Positions 46,655 through 55,590 of a DNA stretch of 64,000 nucleotides are shown piece after piece. The DNA is from DASSJT01 sp963715025 (GTDB taxonomy: Bacteria; Actinomycetota; Actinomycetes; Actinomycetales; Dermatophilaceae). The first letter of the stretch is position 1. Every line of letters starts with the position of its first letter. Both the position numbers and the translations under genes were made by a program. Below the pieces are notes generated by a model. That model ran no database searches, was not told the DNA's origin, and worked only from the letters and a program-made list of their open reading frames with translations. The stretch is taken from contig CAVQQQ010000009.1 in NCBI GenBank assembly GCA_963715025.1, forward strand, positions 1,054,001-1,118,000, given 5' to 3'.

Positions 46655-48373
46655 TCAGTCCTGGACTACGCCGCGAACCGCAGCGGCCGTCATCGCGAGG
46701 TACTGGTGAACCTGGGAGACCACCACCGAGCCCTCACCCACGGCGGAGGCTACCCGCTTGACCGACCCGCTCCGCACGTCACCGACGGCGAACAGTCCGG
46801 GAAGCGAGCTCTCGTGGGGGAAGGGCGGGCGTTCCAGCGGCCATTCGCCGGCGTCCGTCACGTCGGAGCCGGTCAGGATGAAACCCCGCTCGTCGCGCTG
46901 GACCTCGGCGGGCAGCCACTCAGTGTGCGGTGCCGCGCCGATCATGATGAAGAGCCCGTCGGCCGGGATCGTCCGCTGCTGCCCGCTCTCCCGGTCGGCG
47001 ACGACGACCTCGCTCAGCCATCCATCGCCGCTTCCGCTTACCACCTCGGCATTGGGCAGAACCGTGATCCTCGGGCTCGCCTCGATCTCGTCGATGAGGT
47101 ACTGCGACATGCTCGACGACAGGTCGGGGGTGCGCACGACGAGGGTGACGTCCGCGGCATACCTCTCCAGGTGCAGGGCCGCCTGACCGGCCGAGTTCCC
47201 GCCGCCGACGATGACGGTGTGGGCGCCGGTGAGGCCGTGGGCTTCGGACACGTTGGCGCCGTAATACACCCCCGAGCCGCTGAGCACCTCGAGGGACGGC
47301 ACGCCGAGGCGCCGGTAGGCGACACCCGCCGCGAGGATGACGGCACGGGCCCGCACCTGCCCGGCACCCCCGACCTCGGCGACGAAGACGCCCGCCTCCG
47401 ACTCGACGTGCGTCACGCGCCGGGTCAGCACGAAGCGGGCCCCGAACACCCAGGCCTGCTGGAATCCGCGCTGGGCGAGCTCGGCGCCGCTGAGCCCCCG
47501 GGAGAACCCCAGGTAGTTGCGGATCAGCGAGCTGGTGCCGGCCTGGCCGCCGAGCGCCTGCTCCTCGACGCACAGCACCTTCAGCCCCTCGGAGGAGGCA
47601 TAGACCGACGCCGCCAGTCCCGCGGGGCCCGCTCCGACCACGAGGACGTCGACATCACGGTCCACGTCCTCGAGGTCGGTGTGGATGCCCCATGCCTCGC
47701 AGATCTCGGCGTCGGTCGGATCGAGAAGCACCCTGCCCCCCAGCGCGGCGAGCCATACGACGAGCGGCCCGATCGCGGCGTCGGGCTCCGGCGCCCCGAT
47801 CCGGCGGAGAAGCTCGGCTGCCTCCGGGGTCCCGCGGTCGAGGAACGCGTGCGGAATCCCGTTGCGGGTGAGGAGACTGCGCACACCATGCCCTCGGGCG
47901 TCGCGGGCCGCGCCCACCACGACCACTTCCCGGGTGGCGCTCGCAACGCTGCGCGACCACACCTGGACGAACTCGCCGACCGTGCGGTTGAACAGCTCGT
48001 CGGGCGAGGTCCACGGTTTCAGCACGTAGTAGTTGATGTCGCCGTGGGCCATCGCCTGGAGGATGGCGTCGGCGGTGGCACGGTCGGCCCAGGCACCCCA
48101 CGGGACCATGAGCGCCCGGCCTGCGTCAGGGTGCAGGGTCCGGACCCGGCCCAGCAGCTCGGCGCCCGGGACGTCCGGCAGCCAGGGGTCGGCGAGCACC
48201 AGGGCGACTGGGTCGCCGCGCTCGGCCGCCCGCTCCAGCTGCGCCAGGGCCGAGGCACCGTCCGACTCGCCCCAGACCCGGAAGTCGCCGCCGAAGCGGC
48301 GCGAGAGCTCGCCCTCGATGCGCGAGAGGCTGTCGATATCCGGATCCACAGCAAGCAGTAGGGGTCGGATCAT
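46655..48373 (-). CDS. REC-domain / thioredoxin-reductase-like FAD oxidoreductase fusion
   Basis: A 572-aa fusion. Residues 1-125 form a receiver-like domain (MIRPLLLAVDPDIDSLSRIEGEL, VALVLADPWLPDVPGAELL, VLKPWTSPDELF: acidic pair, phospho-Asp region, and conserved Lys). Residues about 145-235 are a linker domain, and residues about 245-565 are thioredoxin-reductase-like: VDVLVVGAGPAGLAASVYAS (FAD), LGGQAGTSSLIRNYLGF, TVIVGGGNSAGQAALHLERYA (NADPH) and GLFAVGDVRSGSVKRVASAVGEG. The CxxC redox pair is absent, the equivalent stretch reading GSGVYYGANVSEAHG. So it is not a thioredoxin reductase but a flavin NAD(P)H sensor/oxidoreductase coupled to a receiver. ATG 48373. It precedes the cyclase gene by 13 bases. 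Confidence 0.85.
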   Translation of the reverse strand: MIRPLLLAVDPDIDSLSRIEGELSRRFGGDFRVWGESDGASALAQLERAAERGDPVALVLADPWLPDVPGAELLGRVRTLHPDAGRALMVPWGAWADRATADAILQAMAHGDINYYVLKPWTSPDELFNRTVGEFVQVWSRSVASATREVVVVGAARDARGHGVRSLLTRNGIPHAFLDRGTPEAAELLRRIGAPEPDAAIGPLVVWLAALGGRVLLDPTDAEICEAWGIHTDLEDVDRDVDVLVVGAGPAGLAASVYASSEGLKVLCVEEQALGGQAGTSSLIRNYLGFSRGLSGAELAQRGFQQAWVFGARFVLTRRVTHVESEAGVFVAEVGGAGQVRARAVILAAGVAYRRLGVPSLEVLSGSGVYYGANVSEAHGLTGAHTVIVGGGNSAGQAALHLERYAADVTLVVRTPDLSSSMSQYLIDEIEASPRITVLPNAEVVSGSGDGWLSEVVVADRESGQQRTIPADGLFIMIGAAPHTEWLPAEVQRDERGFILTGSDVTDAGEWPLERPPFPHESSLPGLFAVGDVRSGSVKRVASAVGEGSVVVSQVHQYLAMTAAAVRGVVQD

Positions 48374-48471
48374 GGCGGCTCCTGTCCAGTGACGGTCCGC
48401 GGAGGACCGCCCGATAGCAAAGTACGCCGACCAGCGCCCCGCCCGAGGCGAAATGAGGCAGGGAGGCGGCC

Positions 48472-48502
48472 GGCCGGCATACCACCACGGGGTATGCGGG
48501 CC
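48472..48502. terminator. GGCATACC-type hairpin behind the MFS gene
   Basis: GGCCGGCATACC (48472-48483) and GGTATGCGGGCC (48491-48502), with one mismatch, shortly beyond the stop of the minus-strand MFS transporter gene. Confidence 0.6.
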
Positions 48503-48528
48503 AGTCGCCTTGCCGCGTCAGTCGCCGA

Positions 48529-50007
48529 TCAGGCGGGGACCGCTTCGTAGTCTGCGGCCTCGGTCTGGAACTCATGCCTGCGCGCCCGATGGGGCAACAG
48601 GAAGGCGAGCGCCTGGGCCAGGATGGCCAACCCGATGGCGATGAGGGCGACCCGTTCGATGGCCGCCACGAACGACCCTGCTGTCGCGGCCGCGCCGACC
48701 GTCGAGAAGAACACCGTCCCGAGGGCAGCAACGCCCAGGGCGGAAGCGAGCTGCTGGATGGACTCCAAGAGGCCCGAGGCAGAGCCGACCTCGTGGTCCT
48801 GGACCTCGCCCATGATGATGTCGAAGAGCGGGACGAAGATCATGCCCATGCCGAAGCCGTAGAGGAGCAGCGGCACCGACAGGCTCCAGCCGCCCAGCTC
48901 GGCGCCGTTGGACCGGATCACGGCATAGACCGCGGCCAGCCCTGCGGTCATCACGGCGAGGCCGACGTGCAGGATCCGGCGCTCGAGCCGGGCCATGGTC
49001 GCCGCGGCGAAGCCGGACCCGAGGAAGGCGCCGATCGCCCAGGCAGCCATGATCAGGCTGGCGCGCACCGGGGTGCGCCCGAGGCCGAGCTGTAGGAACA
49101 GCCCCATGGCCAGGGAGAAGCCCACGATGGCCCCGAAGAACACGACCACGAAGGCGACGCCGGAGGCGTAGGACCGGCGGCGGAGCACCCCGAGCTCGAC
49201 CAGCGGCACCCGGCCCGAGGACACCCGGCGGCGCTGGTGTGCCACGAACCCGGCCAGGAGGCCGACCGCGATGGTGGCCATGCCGAGAATCCAGGTCGGC
49301 CAGCCGCGCTCGCGTCCCTGTACCAGTGGGTAGACGAGTAGGAGCATGCCGAGGCCGGCCAGGGCAGCTCCGGTCGCGTCCAGGCGGGTGCCGCGGGCGG
49401 TGGGCTCGACGCGGGGGAGCACCCGGTGGCCGATGGCCAGCGCGAAGATGCCGAGCGGGAGGTTGATGCCGAAGACCGCGCGCCAGCCGGTGCCGAACAG
49501 GTCTGCGTCGACGAGAAAGCCCGCCACGACCGGGCCAAGGATCGTCGCCAGTCCGATCGCCGGGCCCAGGGCGGCGAAGGCCTTGCCGATGTCCTGAGGC
49601 GGAAACAGGTCTCGCATGAGGCCAAAGGTCTGCGGCACCATGAGCGCGCCCAGCAGCCCCTGGGCGGCCCGCGCGGCGATGAGCGCCTCGGGGGAGGTCG
49701 CCGCGGCGCAGGCCAGGGAGGCGAGGGTGAAGCCAGCGACGCCGAGGAGGAGCATGCGTCGCCGGCCGAACATGTCGCCGAGTCGCCCGCCGGTGAGCAG
49801 GCCCATGGCGAGGCTGAGGGTGTAGACCGCGGCGATCCACTGGAGCTGCGAGTAGGAGGCGTCGAGGTCGGCCCGGATGACCGGCGCTGCGACGTTGACG
49901 ACGGTGGCGTCGAGAAGGTTCATGAGGATTGCGGCCAGGACGGCGGCCATCCCGAGCCACTGCGTCGTGGCCGTGCGTGTCGTGCTGTCTTTGGCTGTGG
50001 TTTCCAT
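48529..50007 (-). CDS. MFS transporter, DHA2 (14-TM) drug:H+ antiporter family
   Basis: A 492-aa permease with about 14 membrane segments. Family marks are LAAILMNLLDATVVNVAAPVI (the conserved Asp of TM1), LSLAMGLLTGGRLGDMFGRRRMLLLGV (motif A) and LGPVVAGFLVD (motif C, antiporter). Members export drugs, dyes or lipids. The frame is open to 50187; ATG 50007 (METTAKD) gives the right N-terminus. It is divergent from the WYL regulator gene with an inverted repeat between them, so it is probably repressed or activated by that regulator. The substrate is unknown. Confidence 0.88.
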   Translation of the reverse strand: METTAKDSTTRTATTQWLGMAAVLAAILMNLLDATVVNVAAPVIRADLDASYSQLQWIAAVYTLSLAMGLLTGGRLGDMFGRRRMLLLGVAGFTLASLACAAATSPEALIAARAAQGLLGALMVPQTFGLMRDLFPPQDIGKAFAALGPAIGLATILGPVVAGFLVDADLFGTGWRAVFGINLPLGIFALAIGHRVLPRVEPTARGTRLDATGAALAGLGMLLLVYPLVQGRERGWPTWILGMATIAVGLLAGFVAHQRRRVSSGRVPLVELGVLRRRSYASGVAFVVVFFGAIVGFSLAMGLFLQLGLGRTPVRASLIMAAWAIGAFLGSGFAAATMARLERRILHVGLAVMTAGLAAVYAVIRSNGAELGGWSLSVPLLLYGFGMGMIFVPLFDIIMGEVQDHEVGSASGLLESIQQLASALGVAALGTVFFSTVGAAATAGSFVAAIERVALIAIGLAILAQALAFLLPHRARRHEFQTEAADYEAVPA

Positions 50008-50029
50008 GTCGTCAACGCTAGAGGTGGTA

Positions 50030-50048
50030 TAGGAACGCTTCTTTCCTA
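50030..50048. promoter_or_regulatory. inverted repeat in the MFS/WYL divergent promoter
   Basis: TAGGAA (50030-50035) and TTCCTA (50043-50048) are separated by seven bases in the 64-bp gap between the two divergent starts. It is the best candidate for the WYL regulator binding site; this is an inference from position and symmetry. Confidence 0.5.
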
Positions 50049-50071
50049 ATTGCTGTGCGAGAATCGAGAAC

Positions 50072-51043
50072 ATGGCAGAGACTTCGGCCCGGCTCCTGCG
50101 GCTCCTGTCGCTGCTGCAGACCCCCCGCGAGTGGACCGGCACGGAGCTCGCCGAGCGTCTGGGCGTCACGACCCGCACCGTGCGCAACGACGTCGAGCGG
50201 CTGCGCGCGCTCGGCTACCCGGTGCACGGCACCCGGGGGGCGATCGGCGGCTACCGGCTCGGCGCCGGGGCCAGCCTGCCGCCGCTGCTGCTCGACGACG
50301 AGGAGGCCGTGGCAGTCGTCACCGGCCTGCGCAGTGCCGCCACCGGAGCGATCACGGGCATCGAAGAGTCATCGCTCCGGGCCCTCGCCAAACTCGAGCA
50401 GGTTCTGCCGTCGCGGCTGCGAAGGCGGGTCAACACCCTGGCCCGCCACACGGTGTCCGTGAACTCGGCGCCCTCCGGGCCACGTGTCGATGCCGCCGTG
50501 CTCAGCGCGATCGCCAGCGCCAGCCAGGACCACGAGCGGCTGCGCTTCGACTACCGCGGGTACGACGGGGCGAGCAGTCGGCGCGAGGTCGAGCCGTACC
50601 GCTTGGTCAACTGGGGTCGCCGGTGGTACCTCGTCGCCTGGGACACCGCGCGCGAGGACTGGCGCACCTTTCGCGTGGACCGCATCGAGCTGCGCACGCC
50701 CAACGGCCGCCGCTTCACGCCGCGCGAACTGCCGGCCGCCGATCTCGCCGAGTATGTCTCCCGCAACGTCTCCAGCGCGGCCTGGCGCTACCGGGCCGTG
50801 GTGACCGTGCACGCACCGGCCGAGGTGGTCGAGCGGCGACTGCCCTCCTACCTTGGGCCGGTCCAGCCGCTCGACGACCACACCTGCCACGTCGAGCTGG
50901 GCACCGACGACCTCGAACTGATGGCGGTGTGGCTCGGCGCCCTCGGCGAGGACTTCAGCCTCTCCGAGGCCCCGGAGCTGGCCGCTCACCTGGGCCGCCT
51001 CTCCGAGCGCTACGCCCGCGCCGCGGCCTCGGCCACGCGATAG
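50072..51043 (+). CDS. HTH-11/WYL-domain transcriptional regulator
   Basis: A 323-aa regulator. N-terminal winged helix: ARLLRLLSLLQTPREWTGTELAERLGVTTRTVRNDVERLRALGYPV, then the wing GAIGGYRLG. The WYL domain (about residues 150-230) includes LRFDYRGYDGASSRREVEPYRLVNWGRRWYLVAWDTAREDWRTFRVDRI, with the W-Y-L core and the Arg residues that bind ligand in this family. A C-terminal WCX-type domain follows. It is divergent from the MFS gene and most likely controls it. Proteins of this type have been linked to drug export, DNA damage or phage defence; here only the transporter context is visible. Confidence 0.88.
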   Translation: MAETSARLLRLLSLLQTPREWTGTELAERLGVTTRTVRNDVERLRALGYPVHGTRGAIGGYRLGAGASLPPLLLDDEEAVAVVTGLRSAATGAITGIEESSLRALAKLEQVLPSRLRRRVNTLARHTVSVNSAPSGPRVDAAVLSAIASASQDHERLRFDYRGYDGASSRREVEPYRLVNWGRRWYLVAWDTAREDWRTFRVDRIELRTPNGRRFTPRELPAADLAEYVSRNVSSAAWRYRAVVTVHAPAEVVERRLPSYLGPVQPLDDHTCHVELGTDDLELMAVWLGALGEDFSLSEAPELAAHLGRLSERYARAAASATR

Positions 51044-51114
51044 GGGGACTGCTGCACGAGAGGTGACGCACCTGACCTGTGGCGCCCCTGGGCCCTCAAG
51101 GGTCCTCGAAGGGC

Positions 51115-51594
51115 CTAGGCGGATCGAGTCGAACGTCGCCGATCGCCTCGGCTACGGCCCACGCTCGTTTCGCGGGAAGAGCTCTCTTCTGGCACCGTTA
51201 TTGGACGGCTCGTGGGGACCCCTTGCGTCCCGGAGGTGGCGCGGGCGTGCTCGGCCTGGACCGTCCGGGACAACGCTCCTACCAGCGTCACCGCACCGAT
51301 GGTCTTCAGGTATTTCGTGGTGCCGTGGCGCATTTGGTCGACGCTCCACCAGAGAAGCATCGCCATCGCGGCACGTTCGGCGAACACACTCAATGGATCG
51401 CCGGGTTCCGCCATGTGTGCTGCGCGTAACAGGCCAGCCGTGCCCATCAGCGTCCCGACGGCCTTGATCTTCCGGTTGGGCTTCTCGTAGAGGACGACCT
51501 TTCCGGTGCTCGGGTCGCGGAAGTACCCATCCAGCAGGCGCGATAGGCTCCCGATCGCCCCGTCCGCGGGTCGGGCCGCACCGTCAGACGCCAT
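51115..51594 (-). CDS. hypothetical protein with a central amphipathic/membrane region
   Basis: A 159-aa protein (ATG 51594, MASDGAARPADGAIG). It has a conserved-looking segment LDGYFRDPSTGKVVLYEKPNRKIKAVGTLMGTAGLLRAAHMA, then AMAMLLWWSVDQMRHGTTKYLKTIGAVTLVGALSRTV, and a hydrophilic Arg/Ser-rich tail. No family is recognised. Two weakly hydrophobic stretches could touch the membrane. The longer frame to 51633 adds residues with no better start. It is isolated; the upstream interval to 51765 has no further gene. Confidence 0.5.
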   Translation of the reverse strand: MASDGAARPADGAIGSLSRLLDGYFRDPSTGKVVLYEKPNRKIKAVGTLMGTAGLLRAAHMAEPGDPLSVFAERAAMAMLLWWSVDQMRHGTTKYLKTIGAVTLVGALSRTVQAEHARATSGTQGVPTSRPITVPEESSSRETSVGRSRGDRRRSTRSA

Positions 51595-51765
51595 GACCCC
51601 AACATACTCGCCATGCCTCGCAGAGTGGCGCAACTTCGGCCCCGCCCAGGACGCCGCGGCGGGCGCGGGACGTTGATCTGCATGCCACTCCCCCAGAGCC
51701 GGGCGGCCCGCGTCCGGCCGGACTCCAGGGTGGACCGCCTTTGCTTCCAGCGGGACCTGGGTGCC

Positions 51766-52470
51766 CTAAGAGTGGTCGCGATTGGCCGCCCACAGGCCCA
51801 GCGGGGAGGAATCGGTGCTGACGACGTAGTGCCTTCCTGCGGCCAGCTCGTCAGCGACGTTGTGCACCCAAACCGGTGGCTGCGGGGACAGGCCCTGTGC
51901 GGCGACGGCGTCCTTGAGCGCTGCCGCCACCTCTTCGGAGGAGCGGCCCTGGCCCTGCACCGAGTCGATCGCCCGCTGCAGGGCGGCGGCTGTGGCGCGG
52001 CGGCGCTCGTAGGCCGGCTCCTCGGAGTCGAGCATGCGGCTGGTGTCGTCGAGCGCGGCCATCCGGGCCTCGACCTCGCGACGGTGCGCGACCGACGCTG
52101 CGAACTGGTGGGCAGCGACCTCTCGGCGCGCCACCGAGTCGCGGTAGGCCAGGAGCTGGTCGACACCGAACCACGTCGCCTCGATCGCCTCGGCGGCGGC
52201 AATCCAGCGATGCCTCCGGGACGACGCGGAGAGGGCGACCATGGTGCTCGCGTGGCCAAGGTCGACCGCGGCGCCGACCACCAGGGCGCTGCGACGCGAG
52301 GGCGACCTCGACGTCAGGATGGCCTGGACGACGTTGCGGAGTCCGAGCACGCGCGCAACCCAAAGGTCCCTCGGCGAGAGCTGCTCGCCCAGGACTGCCA
52401 TGGCGAGACGCTGGGGGGCCGCAAGCTGGGCACAGCCGAGGGCCAGCCGGAGCGCCTCGCGGGGACTCAC
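51766..52470 (-). CDS. hypothetical protein coupled to an SDR gene
   Basis: A 234-aa protein. The first 110 residues (MSPREALRLALGCAQLAAPQRLAMAVLGEQ, VARVLGLRNVVQAILTSR, VVGAAVDLGHASTMVALSAS) look like a weakly hydrophobic four-helix membrane domain, resembling DUF4267-type proteins. The C-terminal half is polar and coiled. The GTG overlaps the stop of the SDR gene (GTGA), so the two are made together and the protein may serve the SDR, whose own C-terminus is also hydrophobic. Function unknown. Confidence 0.6.
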   Translation of the reverse strand: MSPREALRLALGCAQLAAPQRLAMAVLGEQLSPRDLWVARVLGLRNVVQAILTSRSPSRRSALVVGAAVDLGHASTMVALSASSRRHRWIAAAEAIEATWFGVDQLLAYRDSVARREVAAHQFAASVAHRREVEARMAALDDTSRMLDSEEPAYERRRATAAALQRAIDSVQGQGRSSEEVAAALKDAVAAQGLSPQPPVWVHNVADELAAGRHYVVSTDSSPLGLWAANRDHS

Positions 52471-53567
52471 CGGCGCCTGCCCCGCGCCACCAGCCCCACG
52501 GCGCCAGCGAGCACGCCCGCCGCTGCCGCGATGGCCCCGGCGTGCTTGGAGGCCCAGAGCTGGTAGCTGTGGTTCGTGGAGCGCGAGTCGAACCGCCCGT
52601 GGGCGCCGAAGTCGTGGGAGCGGTCGGAGGGCTTCCAGAGGTTGGCGGGGTCGCCCGGCTCGTGGGGCTCGTCGGTCTGCTGGGAGTCATAGCCGGTGCG
52701 CGCCAGGTAGCGGTCGAGCAGTCCGGGCGCGATGGCGTTGGCCACGAGGGTGCCGACGGTGGGAGCGCCGACCCAGTACTCGCGCCGCTGAGGATGGTCT
52801 GCCGCTCGGAGCACCGCCGCAGCGGCCACCTCCGGCTGGTAGATGGGTGGCACCGGCTGCGGCCGGCGCGGCAGCCGCGAGAGCACCCACGAGAACTGCG
52901 GGGTGTTGACCGCGGGCATCTGCACCATCGTCACGTTCACACCGCTGCCGTCGTGGAGGAGCTCGCAGCGGAGGGACTCGTTGAAGCCCTGCGTGGCGTG
53001 CTTGGCCCCGCAGTAGGCCGACTGGAGCGGGATCCCGCGGTAGGCCAGCGCCGAGCCGACCTGCACAATCGCGCCGCGATCGCGCTCGCGCATGCGCTTC
53101 AGCGCCGCCATGGTGCCGTACACGAACCCAAGATAGGTCACGTCGGTGACCCGCTTGAACTCCTCGGGCGCGATCTTGTCGAACGGCGCAAAGACCGAGG
53201 CGAACGCGCAGTTGACCCACACGTCGATGGGGCCGAGCTCCTCCTCCACCCGGGCGGCGGCGCCCTCGAGCTGCGCGGCATCGGCCACATCGGCCGAGAT
53301 GGCCAGGGCCACCCCGCCGGCAGCCCGCACGTCCTGCTCGGCGGCCTCGAGCCCCTCCTCACCGCGGGCAATGAGGGCGACAGCATCACCGCGGGCCCCG
53401 AAGGCGACGGCGCTGGCGCGGCCGATCCCACCCGTGGCGCCGGTCACGACCACGACCCGGCGAGGGTCGCCCGTGCGATGCCTCCTGGCCGGCTGGGGGC
53501 GCAGCACGGGGTTATCGGCACCGTCAGATGGCACACGTGGGGTCAGGACAGCGTCGTTGTCTGGCAC
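52467..53567 (-). CDS. SDR family oxidoreductase with C-terminal membrane anchor
   Basis: A 366-aa protein. After a 35-residue polar leader comes a classical SDR: VVVVTGATGGIGRASAVAF, ISADVADAAQ, WVNCAFASVFAPF (in place of NNAG), VQVGSALAYRGIPLQSAYCGAKHATQGF, which contains the catalytic Ser and the Y-x-x-x-K pair. Residues about 280-340 are acidic linker, and the end (HAGAIAAAAGVLAGAVGLVARGRRR) is a transmembrane helix with a basic stop. This form is found in actinobacterial SDRs of unknown substrate. GTG 53567 is the only early start. It is coupled to the downstream hypothetical gene. Confidence 0.8.
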   Translation of the reverse strand: MPDNDAVLTPRVPSDGADNPVLRPQPARRHRTGDPRRVVVVTGATGGIGRASAVAFGARGDAVALIARGEEGLEAAEQDVRAAGGVALAISADVADAAQLEGAAARVEEELGPIDVWVNCAFASVFAPFDKIAPEEFKRVTDVTYLGFVYGTMAALKRMRERDRGAIVQVGSALAYRGIPLQSAYCGAKHATQGFNESLRCELLHDGSGVNVTMVQMPAVNTPQFSWVLSRLPRRPQPVPPIYQPEVAAAAVLRAADHPQRREYWVGAPTVGTLVANAIAPGLLDRYLARTGYDSQQTDEPHEPGDPANLWKPSDRSHDFGAHGRFDSRSTNHSYQLWASKHAGAIAAAAGVLAGAVGLVARGRRR

Positions 53568-53764
53568 AACGAGGGTCTACCCGGGAGCCGTCGAAGGCAA
53601 AACGCACACGTCCTGCCATCCGGCGGCACGGCCGAATGGCCTCGTCGTGCCACCGGGCTGCACTGCCGAATGTCCCAGGGCAGCCGGGGTAGAGGTCATC
53701 GAGACGCCCGGACCGACACGTCCGGCTGACGCCCAGATCGAGAAGCGAGACGAGGAGATCCGCC

Positions 53765-54601
53765 ATGACCGGACCCATGAGGCAACAGCCGCCCGGCACC
53801 GAGGGCGCCCTGCGAGAGAAGGCCGACCACGGCGAGGAGAGCTACCGGGGCTCGGGACGGCTGGAGGGAAAGGTTGCCGTCATCACCGGTGGCGACAGCG
53901 GCATCGGCAAAGCGGTCGCCATCGCGTACGCACGGGAGGGGGCCGACGTGCTCGTTTCCTACCTCAACGAGCACGAGGACGCCGAGGACACCCGGCAGTG
54001 GGTCGAGAAGGCCGGCCGCAAGGCCGTCCTCGTAGACGGAGACATCGCCGACAAGGCCCACTGCCGCGCGATCGTCGACCGGGCGGTGAAGGAGTGGGGG
54101 CGCATCGACGTCCTGGTCAGCAATGCAGCGTTCCAGATGACCTATGAGTCGGTGGAGGAGATCCCCGACGACGAGTGGGACCGCACCCTCGCGACCAACC
54201 TCAGCGCGTTGTTCCACCTCGTCAAGGCGGCCCTGCCCCACATGGGGCCAGGGTCCTCGATCATCGGCAGCTCCTCGGTCAACTCCGACTCGCCCAACCC
54301 CACACTCATGCCGTACGCCATGACCAAGGCGGGCATCGCCAACATGATCGCGAGCCTGGCCCAGCTCTTGGGGCCCAAGGGAATCCGCGCCAACAGCGTC
54401 GCTCCCGGGCCGATCTGGACACCCCTCATCGAGTCGACCATGCCGGAGGAGAAGGTCGAGAAGTTCGGCCAGAACACGCCGCTCGGACGCCCCGGCCAGC
54501 CCGCCGAGCTCGCGCCGGTCTACGTGATGCTGGCCTCCGACGAGGCGAGCTACGTGTCAGGCGCCAGGGTCGCGGTGACCGGCGGACGCCCGATCCTCTA
54601 G
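53765..54601 (+). CDS. SDR family oxidoreductase (GSP39/YghA-like)
   Basis: A 278-aa SDR with a 35-residue N-terminal extension before GKVAVITGGDSGIGKAVAIAYAREGADV. Other motifs are VDGDIADKAHC, DVLVSNAAFQM, IIGSSSVNSDSPNPTLMPYAMTKAGIANM (Ser and YxxxK) and the PG-type RANSVAPGPIWTPLI loop. It resembles the B. subtilis general stress protein 39/YhxC group, which is induced by stress; the substrate is not known. It lies on the opposite strand from the preceding SDR and is closed by a strong hairpin. Confidence 0.85.
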   Translation: MTGPMRQQPPGTEGALREKADHGEESYRGSGRLEGKVAVITGGDSGIGKAVAIAYAREGADVLVSYLNEHEDAEDTRQWVEKAGRKAVLVDGDIADKAHCRAIVDRAVKEWGRIDVLVSNAAFQMTYESVEEIPDDEWDRTLATNLSALFHLVKAALPHMGPGSSIIGSSSVNSDSPNPTLMPYAMTKAGIANMIASLAQLLGPKGIRANSVAPGPIWTPLIESTMPEEKVEKFGQNTPLGRPGQPAELAPVYVMLASDEASYVSGARVAVTGGRPIL

Positions 54602-54612
54602 GCACCCAGGCA

Positions 54613-54650
54613 GCCGGCCGGCATACCTCTGGGGCGGTATGCCGGCCGGC
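54613..54650. terminator. 15-bp GGCATACC-type terminator hairpin
   Basis: GCCGGCCGGCATACC (54613-54627), loop TCTGGGGC, and GGTATGCCGGCCGGC (54636-54650), then CCCTTCTTGT. It directly follows the SDR stop. The 54651-54899 stretch after it contains a shorter ACCGG-CATA-CCGGT palindrome (54871-54884) in the leader of the next gene and no coding sequence. Confidence 0.8.
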
Positions 54651-54899
54651 CCCTTCTTGTGTGGCGGCCGCGTGACTGGCCGGTTCGACGGCGATCCGCG
54701 GACCGGAGTGGCCTGGGCTGGACCTGCGGGAACCACATCCTGACCCCACCCGACCTATAGGCGCGTCACCCAGGACCCACCTCGGGGCAGGCGCACGTAA
54801 ATCGGGTGGCCCGATCGAGGTGTCGATTTCCGGGCTGGGCGTTCGTGTAGGGGGTGAGGGACCGGCATACCGGTGGGTCCCACGGCGAAGGGAGACACG

Positions 54900-55481
54900 A
54901 TGCGCACGTTGACCGTGGTCTGCAGCCTGACCCTGGATGGCGTCATGCAGGCGCCCGGGCGGGCCGACGAGGACGAGCGGGGCGGGTTCACACATGGTGG
55001 CTGGGCGGGACGCTACACCGACGAGGCGATGGGCCGGGTCATCGGCAAGGGGATGGCGCGGGGGGCCGACCTGCTCTTCGGCCGCCGAACGTACGAGGAC
55101 TTCCATGCCGTCTGGCCGGGGCGGACGGACAACCCCTACACGGAGGTCCTCGACCGATCGCGGAAGTATGTCGCCTCGAGGACCCTGGCGGAGCCCCTGC
55201 CCTGGCAGAACTCCACACTCCTGCGGGGCGATGCTGCAGAGTCCGTGGCCGGGCTCAAGGGCGAGTCCGGACTCGACCTGGTGGTGTTCGGTGGCGGGAG
55301 TCTCGTCAACACACTGCACTCCGCCGGCCTGGTCGACGAGTACCTGCTGCTCATCCACCCACTGGTCCTCGGGACCGGCCGTCGGCTGTTCCCCGAGGGC
55401 ACCCGGCCGACCGCATTCCGGGTGGTGGAGAGCGTGCCGACCACCACCGGCGTCATGATCGTGAGGTACCAGCCCGAATGA
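54900..55481 (+). CDS. RibD C-terminal/dihydrofolate reductase-like protein
   Basis: A 193-aa protein of the RibD_C family: VVCSLTLDGVMQAPGRADED, ADLLFGRRTYEDFHAVWPG, the SRKYVASRTL segment, LDLVVFGGGSLVNTLHSAGLVDEYLLLIHPLVLGTGRRLFPEG. These motifs bind NADPH and position a small substrate. The family is related to DHFR and riboflavin reductase but its small stand-alone members lack a proven reaction. GAAGGGAG precedes ATG 54900. It heads the cluster with the YCII and ECF42 genes, a common association of these families. Confidence 0.85.
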   Translation: MRTLTVVCSLTLDGVMQAPGRADEDERGGFTHGGWAGRYTDEAMGRVIGKGMARGADLLFGRRTYEDFHAVWPGRTDNPYTEVLDRSRKYVASRTLAEPLPWQNSTLLRGDAAESVAGLKGESGLDLVVFGGGSLVNTLHSAGLVDEYLLLIHPLVLGTGRRLFPEGTRPTAFRVVESVPTTTGVMIVRYQPE

Positions 55482-55505
55482 GACCCGTCCCGGCGCGACG
55501 CTGCC

Positions 55506-55590
55506 GTGACAAGACACCTGGCGTGAGGAAGGAACCGGCGTGAGGAAGGAACCGGCGTGAGGAAGGAACCGGCGTGAGGAAGGACCTGGC
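55506..55590 (+). promoter_or_regulatory. array of five overlapping six-codon mini-ORFs, 17-bp period
   Basis: Between the RibD-like stop and the YCII start are five 17-bp units beginning at 55506, 55523, 55540, 55557 and 55574, and the YCII ATG at 55591 continues the same 17-bp phase. Units 2-4 read GTGAGGAAGGAACCGGC; unit 5 ends ACCTGGC; unit 1 is a diverged version. Each GTG opens six codons (for example Met-Arg-Lys-Glu-Pro-Ala) whose TGA overlaps the next start by four bases, and each unit carries an AGGAAGGA ribosome-binding sequence. It reads as a chain of coupled leader peptides. Whether they are translated is unknown. Confidence 0.7.
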
